Shown piece after piece: positions 9,421-20,039 of a stretch of DNA of 64,000 nucleotides. The position numbers were made by a program, and so were the translations under genes. Under the pieces are notes generated by a model. It ran no database searches. It was not told the origin of the DNA and saw nothing but the letters and a program-made list of their open reading frames with translations. Position 1 is the first letter of the stretch. Every line of letters begins with the position of its first letter. This DNA comes from Dastarcus helophoroides. Its lineage: Eukaryota; Arthropoda; Insecta; Coleoptera; Bothrideridae. The stretch spans positions 5,455,316-5,519,315 of the forward strand of contig CM053327.1 of assembly GCA_028583605.1 (NCBI GenBank). The letters are read 5' to 3'.

Positions 9421-11930
9421 TTCGAGGTCGTCACTCCGCTACCTGTTAATCTTCGACTTCGCATCATTTTTGACTTGCTTCCGCTTCCTTGTCGTTGTAC
9501 ATGGCCTAACCATCTAATTTTCCGTGCTGTTATGTTTGCTGTTATTTTAGGTTCATTGATTTCTTGATTTTTTCGTCTTCTCTATCCGTTTTTCGTGTTA
9601 AGTCCCTTACAAATAGCCCTTAACATTTTTCTTTCCCAGAATTCTAGTTGTCTCTGCTTTATTTAAAACCCTATGTCTCACTTCCGTATATTACTGTTGC
9701 CCTTATTACTATTTTATACATTCTTTATTTGGTTTTTCTTGAAACAAGTTTTGATCTCATGAGCGATCTCAGCATTCCATTTCCATATTTCCTTTTGCTA
9801 TTCTCGCTTTTATTTCATATTCTTCTCGACCTTTTCCCTAAATTATGACTCTTTGTCTTAAGTATGTGAAATGCCTTAATTTTTAAAACTCATACTCCTT
9901 TCTATCCATTTGCATGGTCAGCTCCGAGTCGGTATCAGCTCCAGTTCCTCCCATTATCATATATGTTGATTTTTGCTGGTTTATTCTTAATTTGAATTTT
10001 GCCGCTTCTGTTACTAGCTTCCTTATTTTTTTTTTCATTTTTGCTTTGGACATAATTCTTACATCATCAGCAAAGGCTAGACATTGGTGTTCGTTTTTAA
10101 ATATACTCTTTTCTGTTTTTATTTGACTTCTTCTTATTATTGGTTCTAATACCAAATTGAATAGTACCGTCGACATCGGGTCGTCTTGCCTGAGGCGTTG
10201 TTTTCATACCACCTAATTTTTGGTTTTCTCTATTGTCATTTTTGTGAGATCTATGAGAGTTCTAGGTATTTTTAGCTCCGTCATCGCCTGATACATCATT
10301 TCTCTATTAATTCGGTCGTATGCTTCTTTAAAATCTAAAAACTGTACATACAGGGTGTTCTTGTATTTGTAACAGCTGGTTTGTATTTCTTTTAGTGTAA
10401 AAATGTGTTCTGTTACAGATCTATTGTATCTAAACCCTTATGATATTCGCCTATTTCTCCTTCTGCTCTTTCGTTTAGTCTACTTCTCACGCATTGTGCC
10501 AATACCTTATACCATGTTTTCAGCAAGGATATTCCTCTATAGTTCAAGCATTAAAACGTGTCACCTTTTTTGTATATCGAGTATATACTTGCTTTGTGCC
10601 AATCTTCCGGCATTTTTTTCCCCATATTCCTCTAATCAGCTCATATATGCATTCCTGCAGCTGTTCTCCACCTGCTTTCAACATCTCCGCTGTTATTTTA
10701 GTTGCTCCTGGGCTTTTATTACTTTTCAGTGTTCTGATATTTTCCTTTATTTCGTTTTTAGTCTGCGGTTCCACTTCTTTTTCATTTTCTTCCTCTTCCT
10801 GTTAGAACTCTCCTTCTTCTTGTTCCTTGTTAAGTAACAGTTTCTCCATCGCTTCATTATTTCTTCTTTTTTGCTAATAAGCCTTCCATCTACCTCTTTA
10901 ATTAATTTACATTGACTCTGGTACCCCTTTTCTATTTTATTTTACTTTCTGATAGCAATTTCTGATTTTTTTTGGAACATTTCTGTAATTTCCCTTAGCG
11001 TACTTTCATTATGCCTTCTCTATTTTCATTCATACATGTTCTTCTTGTTTCTATTCTTATTTTTTTATAGTTTTTTATATTACTTTGATTATTTTCTCTT
11101 AGCATCTTTTGTATGGCTTTTCTTAAGAATTCTGATATTTGGTCACATTCTTCGTCATACAAGTCTTTAATTGTTTGTTTTCTTCTTCTGTCCATTAAAA
11201 TTTCCTTATTTGCTTTTAGTATTACTTCTTTTATAGCTTTCCAGCTCTCTTCTGTTTTTTCTGACTTTGTTACTGCAACTAATCCTTCTCTTATTTTCTG
11301 CTTGTATTTATTACGTACTTGCTTCTACTGCAACATCCTTAAATTACATTTCACTTTTTGTCCTTCATCTTTATTAAAAAGTGATCCGCACTACATTTCG
11401 CTCCTCTCATACTTCGTATTTTGGTTATATACTCCATATATCTTTCCTTTCTACTATTACATGATCTATCTGGTTTGTCGTTTTATGGTCTGAGGATATC
11501 CATGTGCCTTTCTTTATGAATCTCTTTTCGTCTTAGTTAGGTACTTCTTATTACCATCTGTTTTTCCGTCGCGAAACTTATTAGTCTTTCTCCATAATTG
11601 TTTGTTTCTAGATGCTTGCTGTTTTTTCCTGCAACCACTGTGTATAGTTCTTCTTTCCCAATTTTCATATTACCATCTCCCATTATAATTTTAATATCTC
11701 TTTTTGACAGTCTTTCATACTCGTAATCTAGACTTTCGTAAAACTGATTTTTTTTCCCTCTTCCGCGTCTTCTATCTGGGCATGAACATTTACAATGTGA
11801 ATATTTCTTTGTTGTCCTTTTATCTTAATAATGCAAAATAATATATTAATATAATGCAGAGCCGTAAGAAAATTTCCCCTAACAATATTTTCAGAACATT
11901 TGCACATTTTCATAGAAGTAGTTCTCATTT
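9421..11930 (-). mobile_element. Non-LTR retrotransposon (RTE-like), decayed, endonuclease plus RT
   Basis: Read on the minus strand from 11930, fragments appear in the expected order. The endonuclease includes NVHAQIEDAEEGKK, then ESLDYEYERL and IKIIMGDGNMKIGKEE, a GDxN metal-site motif. Next is a linker (RKQTIKDLYDEECDQI). The RT opens with LKSNKSPGATKITAEMLKAG. The RT core carries MSTVLFNLVLEPIIRR and CLAFADDVRIM, where FADD is the catalytic Asp pair, followed by FKLRINQQKSTYMI. The 3' part has LEFWERKMLRAICKGLN and RKIRWLGHVQRQGSGS. RWLGHVQR is typical of RTE-type C-termini. Multiple frameshifts and stops make it a pseudogene. It directly abuts a PLE fragment at its 5' side. Confidence 0.75.
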
Positions 11931-11959
11931 AAAGGGATCATGAAGACAAAGGTTTCGAA

Positions 11960-12866
11960 ACCTTTGGCTTCGTTATGTAGATGACACATTTATCGTATGG
12001 CCACATGGCAAGAATTCACTAAATTTATTTTTAGAACACCTAAAGAGTTTACATTCTTCCATTAGCTTCACTATGAAAATCAAAAACAACGGTTCTCTTC
12101 GTTTTCTTGACATACTGGTAACTCATTTACGGTCGCGTTTCTCATTTCGTTTATCGAAAACCCACCCGTACTATTCGTTATTTGCATACAGAGTCCCATC
12201 ATCATCCTTCCCAAAAACGTTCTGTCATAAATTCACTGGTTTCACGAGCTGTAGCAATTTCACAACCGATAAATCTTTCAGACGAGTTGAACAAAATTCG
12301 CTTCAACCTCCGCAACAATGGTTACAAATCGCACGACATTGAAACTGTCATTAAACGACATCTTCACCCTACCCCTCGTCCTTCACAAAATTCAATAATT
12401 TCTTCTAAAGCCTTTCTTCCTTATGTTCATGGCGTAACAGATCAAATCGGAAAATTATTGAGAAAACACAACATTAAACCCATTTTTTCATCATCCTCAA
12501 AGATCCAACAGCTCCTTTCATCTCCCAAAGATAAAATTTGATGCTTTTCTTCTAATGGTGTGTACATGGTTCCTTGTTCTTGGGGTTCAGTGTACATCGG
12601 AGAAACGGAGCGATCATTCAAGACGCGAACATCCGAGCACCAAAGATGTCCTATTTTCGCAGTCAGTCATTGCGGAACATCAATATGAGACTGGACATAA
12701 GATTCTCTTTGATAATATTTTAATTATATCCAATATTCCCAATTACTATAAATGGAAGATACGCGAGGCCATTAAAATTCAAAAATTTTCCAAAAACATC
12801 AACAGAGACGACGGTTACATGCTTTTCTTCATCTGGAAAGCAACCATCGGAAATCTTCGAAGGTGA
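11960..12866 (+). pseudogene. Penelope-like element family A: RT thumb and GIY-YIG, frameshifted
   Basis: The fragment begins inside the reverse transcriptase just before the catalytic box: LRYVDDTFIVWPHGKN (YVDD). It continues with SSISFTMKIKNNGSLRFLD. After a frameshift it reads HPSQKRSVINSLVSRAV, LRNNGYKSHDIETVIKRHL and SSSSKIQQLLSSPKDKI, ending in a stop at about 12541. The GIY-YIG nuclease follows as VYMVPCSWGSVYIGETERSF and, after a second frameshift, SQSVIAEHQYETGHKILF and NINRDDGYML. CSWG replaces the CSCG of the 92-424 copy, losing a conserved cysteine. Penelope elements encode this RT plus GIY-YIG pair and prime on nicked DNA. Everything upstream of YVDD is missing. Confidence 0.85.
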
Positions 12867-12913
12867 TCGCGCAGACGAATGGTATACAAAGTTTCCCTTT
12901 CTTTTTTTCCTCT

Positions 12914-13058
12914 CAGAAGAGTTTCGCCTCTGGTATGGTGGACATACTGAGTTACCGTGCTCTTCTCTCTAAACTTTCTTATCCTTTGTACCAATTTTCA
13001 ATTCAGAAGAGTTTCGCCTCTGGTATGGTGGACATACTGAGTTACCATGTTCTAATGT
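12914..13058 (+). repeat. 90-bp direct repeat, 1.6 units, PLE terminal sequence
   Basis: CAGAAGAGTTTCGCCTCTGG begins at 12914 and again at 13004, giving a 90-bp period. Both units continue with GGTATGGTGGACATACTGAG. The same sequence occurs inverted at 15-75 beside the other family A fragment, so it belongs to the element terminus. Confidence 0.85.
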
Positions 13059-13059
13059 T

Positions 13060-13265
13060 TTGAAATTGGCCTTTTCATTCTTTCATTTTTGCATATTCCC
13101 TTATATTTCCCTTTTTATTTATTGTTTCTTTTCTTTGTTCCTGAAGAAATTCCCTTCGATGGTGGACGAAACGTCGAAAACTTTTAGTAGTTCTTTGACA
13201 CGGTCCAATCCCAGAAGAAGTATATCCTGTACTGACTCTGGCCGTGGAAGCCTTCGCTATCATAA
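13060..13265 (+). mobile_element. PLE family A terminal region with CTGAAGA…CGAAAC motif
   Basis: This region follows the direct repeat and matches the material at 8.53-8.77 kb: TTTTTGCATATTCCCTTATA, then TTGTTCCTGAAGAAATTCCC and GGTGGACGAAACGTCG, then AGTAGTTCTTTGACAC. It is taken as the pseudo-LTR end of the same Penelope-like family. The CTGAAGA (13141-13147) and GAAAC (13168-13172) boxes flank a short, now imperfect stem, a layout seen in hammerhead-like PLE motifs. Confidence 0.55.
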
Positions 13266-14394
13266 TAAGTTACTCTTTTTATTTAATCCACTTTGACACA
13301 TTTAAAGTATGGCATGTCATATATCAAATAAATCAGAAAAATATGCTAAATTTGTAAATGATAGAATCAAAGAAATAAGAAAGTTGATATAATTTTCACG
13401 AAAACAGTTTACTTCAAATAAATTAACGCACACCAATGAAGAGGCCTTGAAAACTAGTAAATACGGTTTTTGACTTTTCCTAAAGGATTCCAATAAACAA
13501 GTTTCAGCTAATTATTAAAAATAGCGATTTTCAAATTTTTCTAAATAAAATCAATAAATTTAATTGTTTTCTTAGCGGAATGTGTTGAATATTAAATTCT
13601 GCACTACTTCTTCCATTTAGGCTTCCTTCTATCTCTAAGGGTTTTCGAGTACTCTGTAGTGGAAATCAAATTTAGTTTACCCTGCATAAGTGCGAATGTG
13701 TCAGTCTATTTGTCCACTTTTCGTGACTCAATTACTGAAGCGATTTTGCCGAAATTCGGTATAGATGTACCTCACAAAACGGTATAGTTAGTAGGATACC
13801 TTTGACCCCAGAAAACTATTCCAGATTCTCCCAAACTAATATTATATCCAGAAAGAGTAAATAATCTTTCTTCATTTTTTATGTAAATAAATACTAGGTC
13901 TGACATGACGACAGCATTATCTAACGATAGACCATAATCTTACCTTATCGTTGCACGTGATGCTTTGAAGGCGTCATCTAATGCCATAGAGCGCAATTGT
14001 GCTATGCCTGAACAGCTAAATGTACACATGCACCTATCAACAAATATGCGCAAAATATCATTCTGTCATCTGCACGAACTCTATAAAGCTGTGCATAGCA
14101 AAGTTGCGGTTAATATCCAGTCTAAAATAAAAACATATCCGAATATACAGTCGCCTCTGAATATGAATGTGCGTTTGTATAGCAATATAAAAAAGATTCT
14201 TCTAAGATCACTTTATAATGATATATTATAAATTCATTTCTTGGTTGCTATTAGTGGTTACATCAAATTATTCCTACATTGTAAAAAATTAAGCAGTTAT
14301 GGGGACTGCAGATGGAAGTGAAAACTTAAAACTATAATATAACAAATGTCAAGATATTTCAAAAAAATATGTTTTCAAGGTACTAATTTTTCAG
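13266..14394. other. Intron, no gene recognised
   Basis: Part of the 11.1-kb intron of the DIP-like gene. The plus-strand ORF at 13965-14231 shows no domain or codon pattern that I recognise. Confidence 0.4.
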
Positions 14395-14458
14395 ATTGTC
14401 CAGATTATCCGGTGTCGAATTATCCGGTGTCGGATTATCCGAGTGTCAGAAAGGTTTT
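14395..14458 (+). repeat. Short tandem repeat, ATTATCCG-type unit
   Basis: Three to four imperfect units built on ATTATCCGGTGTCG (CAGATTATCCGG, GAATTATCCGG, GGATTATCCGAG). The texture is like that of pogo/Tigger-derived repeats. Confidence 0.5.
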
Positions 14459-14480
14459 AAGAAATGTCATTAAAAGTCCG

Positions 14481-14610
14481 GAGTGGCGCAGTGCTAGAGC
14501 AATCGAATACTAGTTCTAATAGCGTTTTTTGGTAACGCAAAAGCCATAAATGCGTATTACATATATAGTAAATCCAAGCGTTTGTCCCCTATCTTTAGTA
14601 GCTCAGCGCA
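14481..14610 (+). mobile_element. hAT-like MITE copy, partial
   Basis: GAGTGGCGCAGTGC, then AGCAATCGA, TAGCGTTTTTTGGTAACGCAA and CCCTATCTTTAGT match, in order, the minus strand of the MITE at 42289-42573. One terminus is intact and the other is missing. It sits about 34 nt from the 5' splice site of the Thr-rich exon of the DIP-like gene. Confidence 0.6.
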
Positions 14611-14644
14611 TTTAAAGAAGTTTTTAATTTAAAATGTGTCTTAC

Positions 14645-14734
14645 CTAAAACTAAATTATGGAACGTTGTTGGCGTTTCAGTTGTTGTTGTTGTGGTAGTT
14701 GTGGTCGTCGTAGACGTTGTCGTAAGTCTTATTT
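14645..14734 (-). CDS. DIP/lachesin-like protein, Thr-rich stalk exon
   Basis: This 90-nt exon has acceptor AG at 14735-14736 and donor GTAAGA (GT at 14643-14644). After completing a glutamate codon it encodes IRLTTTST, a run of ten threonines, then ETPTTFHNLVL, and leaves in phase 1. Thr-rich juxtamembrane linkers directly after Ig3 (…RLYEI then polyT) are usual in DIP proteins and are probably O-glycosylated. The poly-Thr stretch is an imperfect ACA/ACC/ACG run. A hAT-like MITE (14481-14610) lies only about 34 nt downstream of the donor. Confidence 0.85.
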
Positions 14735-14833
14735 CTAAAAAAAGAATTTAATTGACACCAAAATGACAAATACTAGGGGTAAGCTTAATATTTTTGATAT
14801 TTGTATTGTATTGTATTACATTATCATACATAC

Positions 14834-14982
14834 CATATAATCTTATAGCTGAATCACTTTTGCCTTTGATATTGGAAGCTATACAGCTGTACGTTCCATA
14901 ATCCTCCGGTGTGATGTTGTAAATAGTCAGAATCATTATTACCTTGTAACCATTACGTTTTTCGTTAATGTTGTATTTTGAT
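14834..14982 (-). CDS. DIP/lachesin-like protein, exon for second half of Ig3
   Basis: This 149-nt exon follows a T-rich acceptor (AG at 14983-14984) and ends at a GTATGT donor (GT at 14832-14833). The peptide reads SKYNINEKRNGYKVIMIL, then TIYNITPEDYGTYSCIASN, then IKGKSDSAIRLY. DYGTYSC is the tyrosine-corner motif with the second Ig3 cysteine, and the AIRLY ending is typical of the DIP/lachesin Ig3 C-terminal strand. YNIT is a predicted N-glycosylation sequon. The only intron downstream before the stalk exon is 99 nt, far smaller than the others. Confidence 0.93.
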
Positions 14983-15183
14983 CTAAAAAAAAGTACTCAA
15001 TATAGTAACGATTAGAAACGTCTCAAAAAAAATAGTTTCTGTTAAATTCTTTGAAAAGTTGCTGATGGTTTCAAAATTTTATTAAAATATACTTCAAAAA
15101 ATTGATTATTTTTGTCAATTAAATGTTATCTAATAAAACAGTCGAACATGCTCCAGTTGAAAATATCTACAACCAAAACAGTA

Positions 15184-15214
15184 GACCAGTTTCGTCCGTC
15201 TTTGGCCTCATCAG
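15184..15214 (-). ncRNA. Hammerhead-ribozyme-like core (canonical boxes)
   Basis: On the minus strand: CTGATGA (15208-15214), a GGCC…GGAC stem with one mismatch and loop AAAGAC, GAAAC (15189-15193), TG, then GTC (15184-15186). These are all the invariant hammerhead core nucleotides in order, with the very short helix III reported for Penelope-like retroelement ribozymes. Helix I next to the core pairs poorly (a 4x4 internal loop, then CAGAAC with GTTTTG), so activity is doubtful. No PLE coding sequence is adjacent. Confidence 0.45.
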
Positions 15215-15663
15215 GTTCGTTCTGTAAACATTTGAAACTGAGGCTATAGGTGAGCAACATAAATAGTCAGGAGAGGTGGATTCCATTGAGTGATCTGTAA
15301 CTTAATTATTGTTATTTATTTAAATTTATACGTGTGTACGAGTAGCATTTTGCCTCTTACAATGTTTTTGTTTATTCAGAAACTATTACATCAATAAGGA
15401 CTATAAAAAACAGAAATAAGCTGTCCATAAATATTATGAATTATGTACTTATATTGTATTTCAAAATATCAGGGGACGTTATAAGAGTATTGATTAATTT
15501 ATATGGTTGATCTAGTTAACATTAAAAAAAACAAAGTAATTATTACACACAGGGCCGTTCTTAAATGTTCAGCTGGGTGTTTGTCAATTACGATTTGGCC
15601 GTCCCAAATTATTTTTGTTCTGTGGTTATTATTTTTGTCTAATAACAAAAAATTTTAAAATAG

Positions 15664-16108
15664 TGTTACGTGTTACCGGTTCGATAATTAAAATGAATTG
15701 TAAACACTTTATTTTAAACTTATTTTAGAACACAACAATTATGATTTACTCAACTAACTGACTATTTGACTATCTTGAGGGAAAGATGACCGTTCCAGGC
15801 TTCTAGACCGATCTCGAGCACATCGGTTCCAGCTCGCGGAAAAGGTTTAGAACGTCTACCTGCCGTATGATTCATTCTCGCAGCTGCTTCCCATTAACAA
15901 ATATATCCAAAGAATTCCATACACTACACGATTACTAATAAGAATTTTACAACTGCAGTTTGTTACAATAGTATATTTCACTACAAGTCCAGAAAAAGGC
16001 TTTTCCCGTGGGTGGACGACAATTTTCGCTCTGCCGAGAACGGGAATTCGTACAAGCACGAGAAAAGCATTTATGGAAATGTAATGAACGATACTTTTCA
16101 TTACACCT
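15664..16108 (-). mobile_element. Possible solo LTR
   Basis: Read on the minus strand the block starts TGTAATGAAAAG and ends TCGAACCGGTAACACGTAACA (split: TCGAACCGG, TAACACGTAACA), with AATAAAGTG about 45 nt before the end as a polyadenylation signal. It shares start, signal and end pattern with 34016-34367. TG…CA ends and an internal AATAAA suggest an LTR of a BEL/Pao- or Gypsy-type element. No target duplication, primer site or internal region was found. Confidence 0.35.
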
Positions 16109-16445
16109 CCCCGAAAATAAAAAATTCTTCCATCTTTTGAAATGAATTATAAGTGAAAAGGTTACAATCAATCGCAATACATCTATTTAGCGTTGTTGAA
16201 GAAAATGTCAGATTTGACCTTATATTTGATTGACATTTCTTTAAGTAAAAATAAAACGATAAAACATTTGTTATTAATGGTGATGTGATTATCTTGCAGA
16301 TCCATTGGAAAGTGTTTTTATATAAAGACTCATTGGCCCAACGCCCGGATTATATTATGAGGATAGTGCATGGCCCTTTATTGGACATGTATAAAAATTT
16401 TACCGAAATGCATCTAGAAAGAGGAGCAGCTTCGACTACTTCGTT

Positions 16446-17566
<1,121 letters not shown>

Positions 17567-19272
17567 ATGTCGTCGCGAAAGTGTAAATATGATGCTGATA
17601 CATTTTTGTTATATATGTGGGTAATTTATTAAAGTTCGAGACGTAAAATACGAATTAAATACATCTCACGTTCTCTGTGAAGCCTACGAAGCATATTTTA
17701 ACTGTCCTGTTCGGAATCAAGACAAGACATGGGCTCCACATGCTGCATGTAATAATTGTAAAAGATGTTTGGAAGGTAATCAGCAAATTTTAATTAAATG
17801 GTGAATTAAATATAATAGACATATTCAATTCTATTTCGATATTTTAGGTTGGTATCGAGGTGAGAAAAGGTCAATGTAATTTGCAACACCAAGAATATGG
17901 CGAGAACCAAAAGATCACGTTAACGACTGCTACGTTTGCATTGTGAATCCAAGTAAAAGACGTAGAGGTAAAAATGCAAAACCTATCGAATATCCTGATC
18001 TGGAATCCTCTTCTGCTCCAGTCGCACATGATCTGACACGACCAGTACCTGAGACACCGAAAAAATTATCGCAGAAAAATAGCTCATCTCTTAGTTCTCA
18101 TAAAAGTAATTCCGATAAGGAGTTTTTACCTACACCAGAACAACCAAAACACCATCTTATTACTACAGAAGGTTTTAATGATTTAATTCGGGATTTAAAT
18201 TTGCCAAAAAGTAAAGCAGATCTTTTAGGCTCTCGCTTAAAATAGTGGAATTTGCTTGATGATGTTAATATCACGGATCAGCGGACTAGGCATGAAACAT
18301 TCTCAACATTTTTTACAAAAGAAGATGGACTTTGTTTTTGCAATGATCTAAAAGGTATGTTCGAAGAAATTGGCATACCTTGTGTTCCTAGCGAATGGCG
18401 TTTATTCATTGACAGCTCTACAAAAAGCTTAAAAGCTGTTTTATTACACAACGGAAATGAATTCCCATCTCTTCCAATCGCTTACTCAGTACATCTTAAA
18501 GAAAATTATGAGTGTTAAAATTTTGCTTGAATTTGTAAAGTATCGCGAGTATAACTGGCAGCTGATTGGAGATTTTAAAATGATGGGATTTTTTATGGGA
18601 CTTCAAAGCGGATATAAAAATTATCCGTGTTATTTGTGTTTATGGGATAGCACAGCGAATGCTAAGCATTATACTCAACAGAAGAAGAACAGAAGTTTGT
18701 GTCTGGAAACAAAACGTAAAATTTGAGCCAATTGTTGAAGCAGAAAAAGTGTTAATGCCGCCTCTGCACATTAAGTTAGGGTTGATGAAACAATTTGTTA
18801 AAAAACTAGATCAAATCTCAGAAGCGTTTGAATACTTGAGGAAATTTTTTCCGAAATTACCAGAAGCAAAGGTTAAGGCTGGGGTTTTTATTGGTCCGCA
18901 AATCAGACAGATTTTCGCCGATGAAAAATTTCCAACGCTGCTGAATCGTACTCAAAAAGCGAGTTGGAACAGTTTCAAAGCAGTCGTTTCTGGATTTTTA
19001 AGAAATAGCAAAGCGGAAAACTACAAAAAACTAGTTGAAAATATGCTAAAAAATTTTAGTGCCACAGGATGTCATTAAAAGTTCATATGTTGCATGCTTA
19101 TTTAGATAAATTCAAAAACAACATGGGAGCGTATTCAGAAGAGCAAGGAGAACGTTTTCACCAGGACATTATGAGCTTCGAACAACGTTATCAAGGCCAA
19201 CACAATGAAAACATGATAGGAGACTATATTTTGGGTTTTTGCACTTTTAAATTATTTTCTACTTTTTTGTAA
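17567..19272 (+). pseudogene. Unrecognised repeat-borne (transposon-like) protein gene, frameshifted
   Basis: The frame can be followed from MSSRKCKYDADTF (ATG at 17567) through APHAACNNCKRCLEG, a possible 70-nt intron (GGTAATC…TTTTAG, about 17776-17846), then GWYRGEKRSM. An open stretch has CVIVNPSKRRRGKNAKPIEY-like and proline/serine-rich sequence. The main body follows: ETFSTFFTKEDGLCFCNDLK, EWRLFIDSSTKSLKAVLLHN, GLQSGYKNYPCYLCLWDS, MPPLHIKLGLMKQFVKKLD, GPQIRQIF and EEQGERFHQDIMSFEQRYQG. The CxxC pairs at the N-terminus and CYLC suggest zinc binding. I remember this body as a widely dispersed, unnamed repeat protein in arthropod genomes, but cannot name a family. A stop at 18243-18245 and shifts near 18500 and 18720 make this copy defective. 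No clear terminal repeats were found. Confidence 0.6.
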
Positions 19273-19689
19273 GTTATTTTGATAGTAACACCCAATAAAA
19301 ATAATTAAAATGTTCATTTAAACGGTTTCATTTTCAATTAAAAATTAACACCACAGATTTTGAAAAATATCGTTCAAGCGGTTTCCTAAATAAAAAAGCA
19401 AACTTTTTCATGCCATATATTTTTTTTTTCGTCTAAGTACGGCCTAAAGAATTGGAATTTAATGCTTTAAAGTCAAAGTCAAATTTTATGTTGACCCGTG
19501 TAATGATTGAATACAAAAATCAATCAAAGCGCAAAGTGATATATTTAATTACATAAATTTATCAAATTTCAGTGGTGCAAAAAATTAGCGAAAAATGTAT
19601 AATCAATAGCAAAAATATGTCTAAATTATATTAACGTTCGATAAATTGATAAATCAGATAAAAAGCACTATTTTTCATCGAATTTGTTA

Positions 19690-20035
19690 GGTTTTGGCAT
19701 GGTTTTTCTTCGATTTCTAACCCTTATTTGAGTATTCCGTCTTTAAGTTTAAAAATAGTGTTAAATTTCCTTCCACTTTTCCAAACTTTTCTTGCTAATA
19801 TTCCTTATGGATTTTCTATGAGGTTCAGATCTAGACTTTTGGCTGGACAATTAAGAAGAGCTATTCTTTCAACTTCAAACCACCTTATTGTTAGTTCACT
19901 TTTGTATACCGATGTGTTGTCTTGTTGAAAAATGAGATATTTTTCGCCATATTCTTACATAAATGGAACTAGGTTTGCTTGTTAATTTGTAATATATTTA
20001 TCGGAATTAATTTTTCTAGCCATATGATTATTTTT
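19690..20035 (-). pseudogene. Tc1-like transposase, part with second and third catalytic residues
   Basis: On the minus strand: INSDKYI, NLVPFM, EYGEKYLIFQQDNTSVYK, then LTIRWFEVERIALLNCPAKS and LDLNLIENP, ILARKVWKSGRKFN. The Asp of FQQDN and the Glu of LNLIE are 34 residues apart, the DD34E spacing of Tc1. One in-frame stop follows ENP, and several more lie around it. Confidence 0.75.
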
Positions 20036-20039
20036 AACT

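Noticed and set aside
9648..11493. Hydrophobic plus-strand ORFs resembling membrane proteins
   Set aside because: They are the antisense of the minus-strand non-LTR retrotransposon; pyrimidine-rich complement gives Leu/Phe/Ser-rich readings.
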